A DNA stretch of 51,147 nucleotides, taken from positions 1-51,147 of the forward strand of contig NZ_CAXUNP010000025.1 in the NCBI RefSeq assembly GCF_964252635.1. The letters run 5' to 3'. Made by a program: the position numbers and the translations under genes. Source of the DNA: Jatrophihabitans sp964252635 (GTDB taxonomy: Bacteria > Actinomycetota > Actinomycetes > Mycobacteriales > Jatrophihabitantaceae). Shown piece by piece: positions 49,742 through 51,147 of this stretch; the first letter of the stretch is position 1, and each line of letters starts with the position of its first letter. The notes beneath the pieces are model-generated. The model did no database searches, had not been told where the DNA came from, and saw nothing but the letters and a program-made list of their open reading frames with translations.

Positions 49742-50331
49742 GCAGGTTCGGACGCGTCGAGCGCTCGACGACCGAGACCAAGGTGCTCGTCGAGATCGAT
49801 CTCGACGGCACCGGGCGCACCGACGTCTCGACGGGGGTGGGCTTCTACGACCACATGCTCACCTCGTTCGGCCGGCACGGGCTGTTCGACCTCACCGTCC
49901 AGGTCGAGGGCGACCTGCACATCGACGCGCACCACACCGTCGAGGACACCGCCATCGCGCTGGGCCAGGCGTTCGCGCAGGCCGCCGGCGACAAGGCCGG
50001 CACGCGCCGCTTCGGCGACGCCAGCATCCCGATGGACGAGTGCCTCGTGCACGCCGCCGTCGACCTGTCGGGCCGCCCGTACCTCGTGCACAACGAGCCC
50101 GACGGCGCGCCGCCGATGATCGGCACCCAGTACGCCACCACGCTGACCCGGCACGTCTTCGAGTCCTTCGTGTACCACTCCGCCATCGCGCTGCACGTCA
50201 CCGTGCACGCCGGGCGTGACTGGCACCACGTCACCGAGGCCCAGTACAAGGCGGTGGCGCGGGCACTGCGCGCGGCCGTCGAACTCGATCCGCGCGTCCA
50301 GGGCATCCCGTCCACCAAGGGTGTGCTCTGA
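49738..50331 (+). CDS. hisB: Imidazoleglycerol-phosphate dehydratase
   Basis: Monofunctional Mn-dependent dehydratase forming imidazole acetol-phosphate. Seen: VGFYDHMLTSFGRHG, the metal-binding DAHHTVEDTAIALG, and the C-terminal mirror repeat DWHHVTEAQYKAVARAL. 197 aa, no HAD phosphatase fusion, so histidinol-phosphate phosphatase must be encoded elsewhere. ATG at 49738 overlaps the hisC stop. Confidence 0.96.
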   Translation: MSRFGRVERSTTETKVLVEIDLDGTGRTDVSTGVGFYDHMLTSFGRHGLFDLTVQVEGDLHIDAHHTVEDTAIALGQAFAQAAGDKAGTRRFGDASIPMDECLVHAAVDLSGRPYLVHNEPDGAPPMIGTQYATTLTRHVFESFVYHSAIALHVTVHAGRDWHHVTEAQYKAVARALRAAVELDPRVQGIPSTKGVL

Positions 50332-50930
50332 CCACGGTCGTCGTGCTCGACTACGGGTCGGGCAACCTGCGCTCGGCCCAGCGGGCACTCGAGCGGGTCG
50401 GCGCCGACGTGACGGTCACGTCCGACGCGTCCGCCGCCGTCGAGGCCGACGGCCTGGTCGTGCCCGGGGTCGGTGCGTTCGCGGCGTGCATGGCCGGGCT
50501 GCGCGGTGTCGGGGCGGCCGACGTGCTAACCGCCCGACTTCGCGACGAGCGTCCCGTGCTGGGCATCTGTGTGGGCATGCAAGTGCTGTTCGACGCCGGC
50601 GTCGAGCACGGGGTCGAGTCGGCCGGGCTCGGGGTGCTGCCCGGACGGGTCGAGGCGCTGCGGGCCCCCGTGCGCCCGCACATGGGGTGGAACACCGTCG
50701 AGGCGCCGAAGGAGTCGGCGCTGTTCGCCGGCCTCGACGCCGGCACCCGCTTCTACTTCGTGCACTCCTACGCGGTGCACGAGACCAGCGGGCTGGTCGC
50801 CCGCACCACGCACGGCGAGCCGTTCGTGTCCGCCGTCGAGCGCGGGGCCGTCAGCGCCACCCAGTTCCACCCCGAGAAGTCCGGCGACGCCGGCGCCGCG
50901 CTGCTCGAGAACTGGCTCAAGACCGTCTGA
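50328..50930 (+). CDS. hisH: Imidazole glycerol phosphate synthase, glutaminase subunit HisH (CTG start)
   Basis: Class I glutamine amidotransferase that delivers ammonia to HisF. Seen: TTVVVLDYGSGNLRSAQRAL, nucleophile Cys in LGICVGMQVLF, PHMGWNTV, and catalytic His-Glu in QFHPEKSGDAG. The full first beta strand is coded from 50331, directly after a CTG at 50328 that overlaps the hisB TGA as CTGA, just as the other his genes overlap as ATGA; AAGGG precedes it. The first normal start, GTG 50343, would delete that strand. 200 aa from CTG. Confidence 0.9.
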   Translation: MTTVVVLDYGSGNLRSAQRALERVGADVTVTSDASAAVEADGLVVPGVGAFAACMAGLRGVGAADVLTARLRDERPVLGICVGMQVLFDAGVEHGVESAGLGVLPGRVEALRAPVRPHMGWNTVEAPKESALFAGLDAGTRFYFVHSYAVHETSGLVARTTHGEPFVSAVERGAVSATQFHPEKSGDAGAALLENWLKTV

Positions 50931-50943
50931 CGGGCGCCGAGTC

Positions 50944-50997
50944 GTCACCTGCGCGGCGAGTGGTCGGCTGCAGGTGACCACTCGCCGCACAGGTGAC
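50944..50997 (+). terminator. Long hairpin after hisH
   Basis: GTCACCTG-CG-CGGCGAGTGGTC at 50944-50965 pairs with GACCACTCGCCG-CA-CAGGTGAC at 50976-50997, giving 21 pairs out of 22 around a 10-base loop. GTGACCACTCG is also repeated directly at 50974 and 50994. No T-run follows. It lies between hisH and the next start, so it could terminate or stabilise the hisDCBH message. Confidence 0.6.
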
Positions 50998-51022
50998 CAC
51001 TCGAGGCAGGCAGGATGAGCGC

Positions 51023-51147
51023 ATGGCCAAGCAGCGGCAGGTGGCACGGGCCGAGCGCGAGGCTGCCGCGGCGGCCCGGGCCGAGGCCGATCGCGCCGCC
51101 GCCGCACGCCGGGCATTGGCGGGCGCTTGGGTCGGGAGCCACAGCTC
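51023..51147 (+). CDS. Ala/Arg-rich hypothetical protein (partial, runs off the window)
   Basis: Only 41 codons are visible: MAKQRQVARAEREAAAAARA and more of the same, a charged helix rich in Ala, Arg and Glu. CAGGAT ends 6 nt before the ATG, the leaderless pattern seen elsewhere in this window. Small proteins with such a start are often encoded between hisH and hisA in actinobacteria, in my recollection; the rest of the protein is outside the window. Confidence 0.55.
   Translation, partial: MAKQRQVARAEREAAAAARAEADRAAAARRALAGAWVGSHS

Overview
The window is high-GC DNA with tightly packed genes, many GTG starts and ATGA/GTGA stop-start overlaps. Gene order points to a mycelial or coccoid actinomycete (Actinomycetia): a dcw division/cell-wall cluster without ftsA, followed by sepF, a YggT protein and DivIVA/Wag31, a eukaryote-like IleS under a T-box, a Lys/Ala-rich DksA-like protein, and DnaE1. 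No tRNA, rRNA, CRISPR array or intact insertion sequence was found. Genus cannot be fixed from the sequence alone.

Region 1 (1-16563) is the dcw cluster on the plus strand: ftsI, murE, murF, mraY, murD, ftsW, murG, murC, ftsQ, ftsZ, a YggS-type PLP protein, sepF, a YggT membrane protein and divIVA/wag31. From murE to ftsQ nearly every gene overlaps the next by 1-8 nt, so lipid II synthesis and septal machinery are translated as one coupled unit; ftsZ has its own promoter region. The 5' end of ftsI looks frame-broken at a run of ten G.

Region 2 (16672-19404) is one large unrecognised gene: a two-helix membrane anchor followed by eight copies of a His-Cys-Cys-Cys module resembling the zinc knuckle of Ada and of some ComEC/nuclease tails, with a Pro-Glu repeat spacer. 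It is closed by a strong bidirectional hairpin shared with the convergent ileS.

Region 3 (19484-31772) holds ileS with a translational T-box leader, a histone-H1-like/DksA fusion, lspA and rluD, the trehalose genes otsA and otsB separated by a TetR/DMT-transporter pair, a lipoprotein L,D-transpeptidase and a secreted FG-GAP protein. Region 4 is dnaE (31998-35534).

Region 5 (35662-45255) is a surface-glycan locus built around a nonulosonic (sialic-type) acid: methyltransferase, DUF6716-like glycosyltransferase, a NeuA CMP-sugar synthetase fused to a KdsC-like HAD phosphatase, a short NeuB synthase without the C-terminal SAF domain, two sialyl/polysialyltransferase-like proteins and a GT2 glycosyltransferase. 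A methyltransferase and a DUF222/HNH (13E12-type) gene sit in the middle.

Region 6 (45435-51147) has two small membrane proteins, a LON-substrate-binding-domain protein and the start of the histidine operon hisD-hisC-hisB-hisH, ending in a truncated Ala/Arg-rich gene. Many first genes of transcription units have a TANNNT-type -10 box only 6-8 nt before the start codon, suggesting widespread leaderless transcription.
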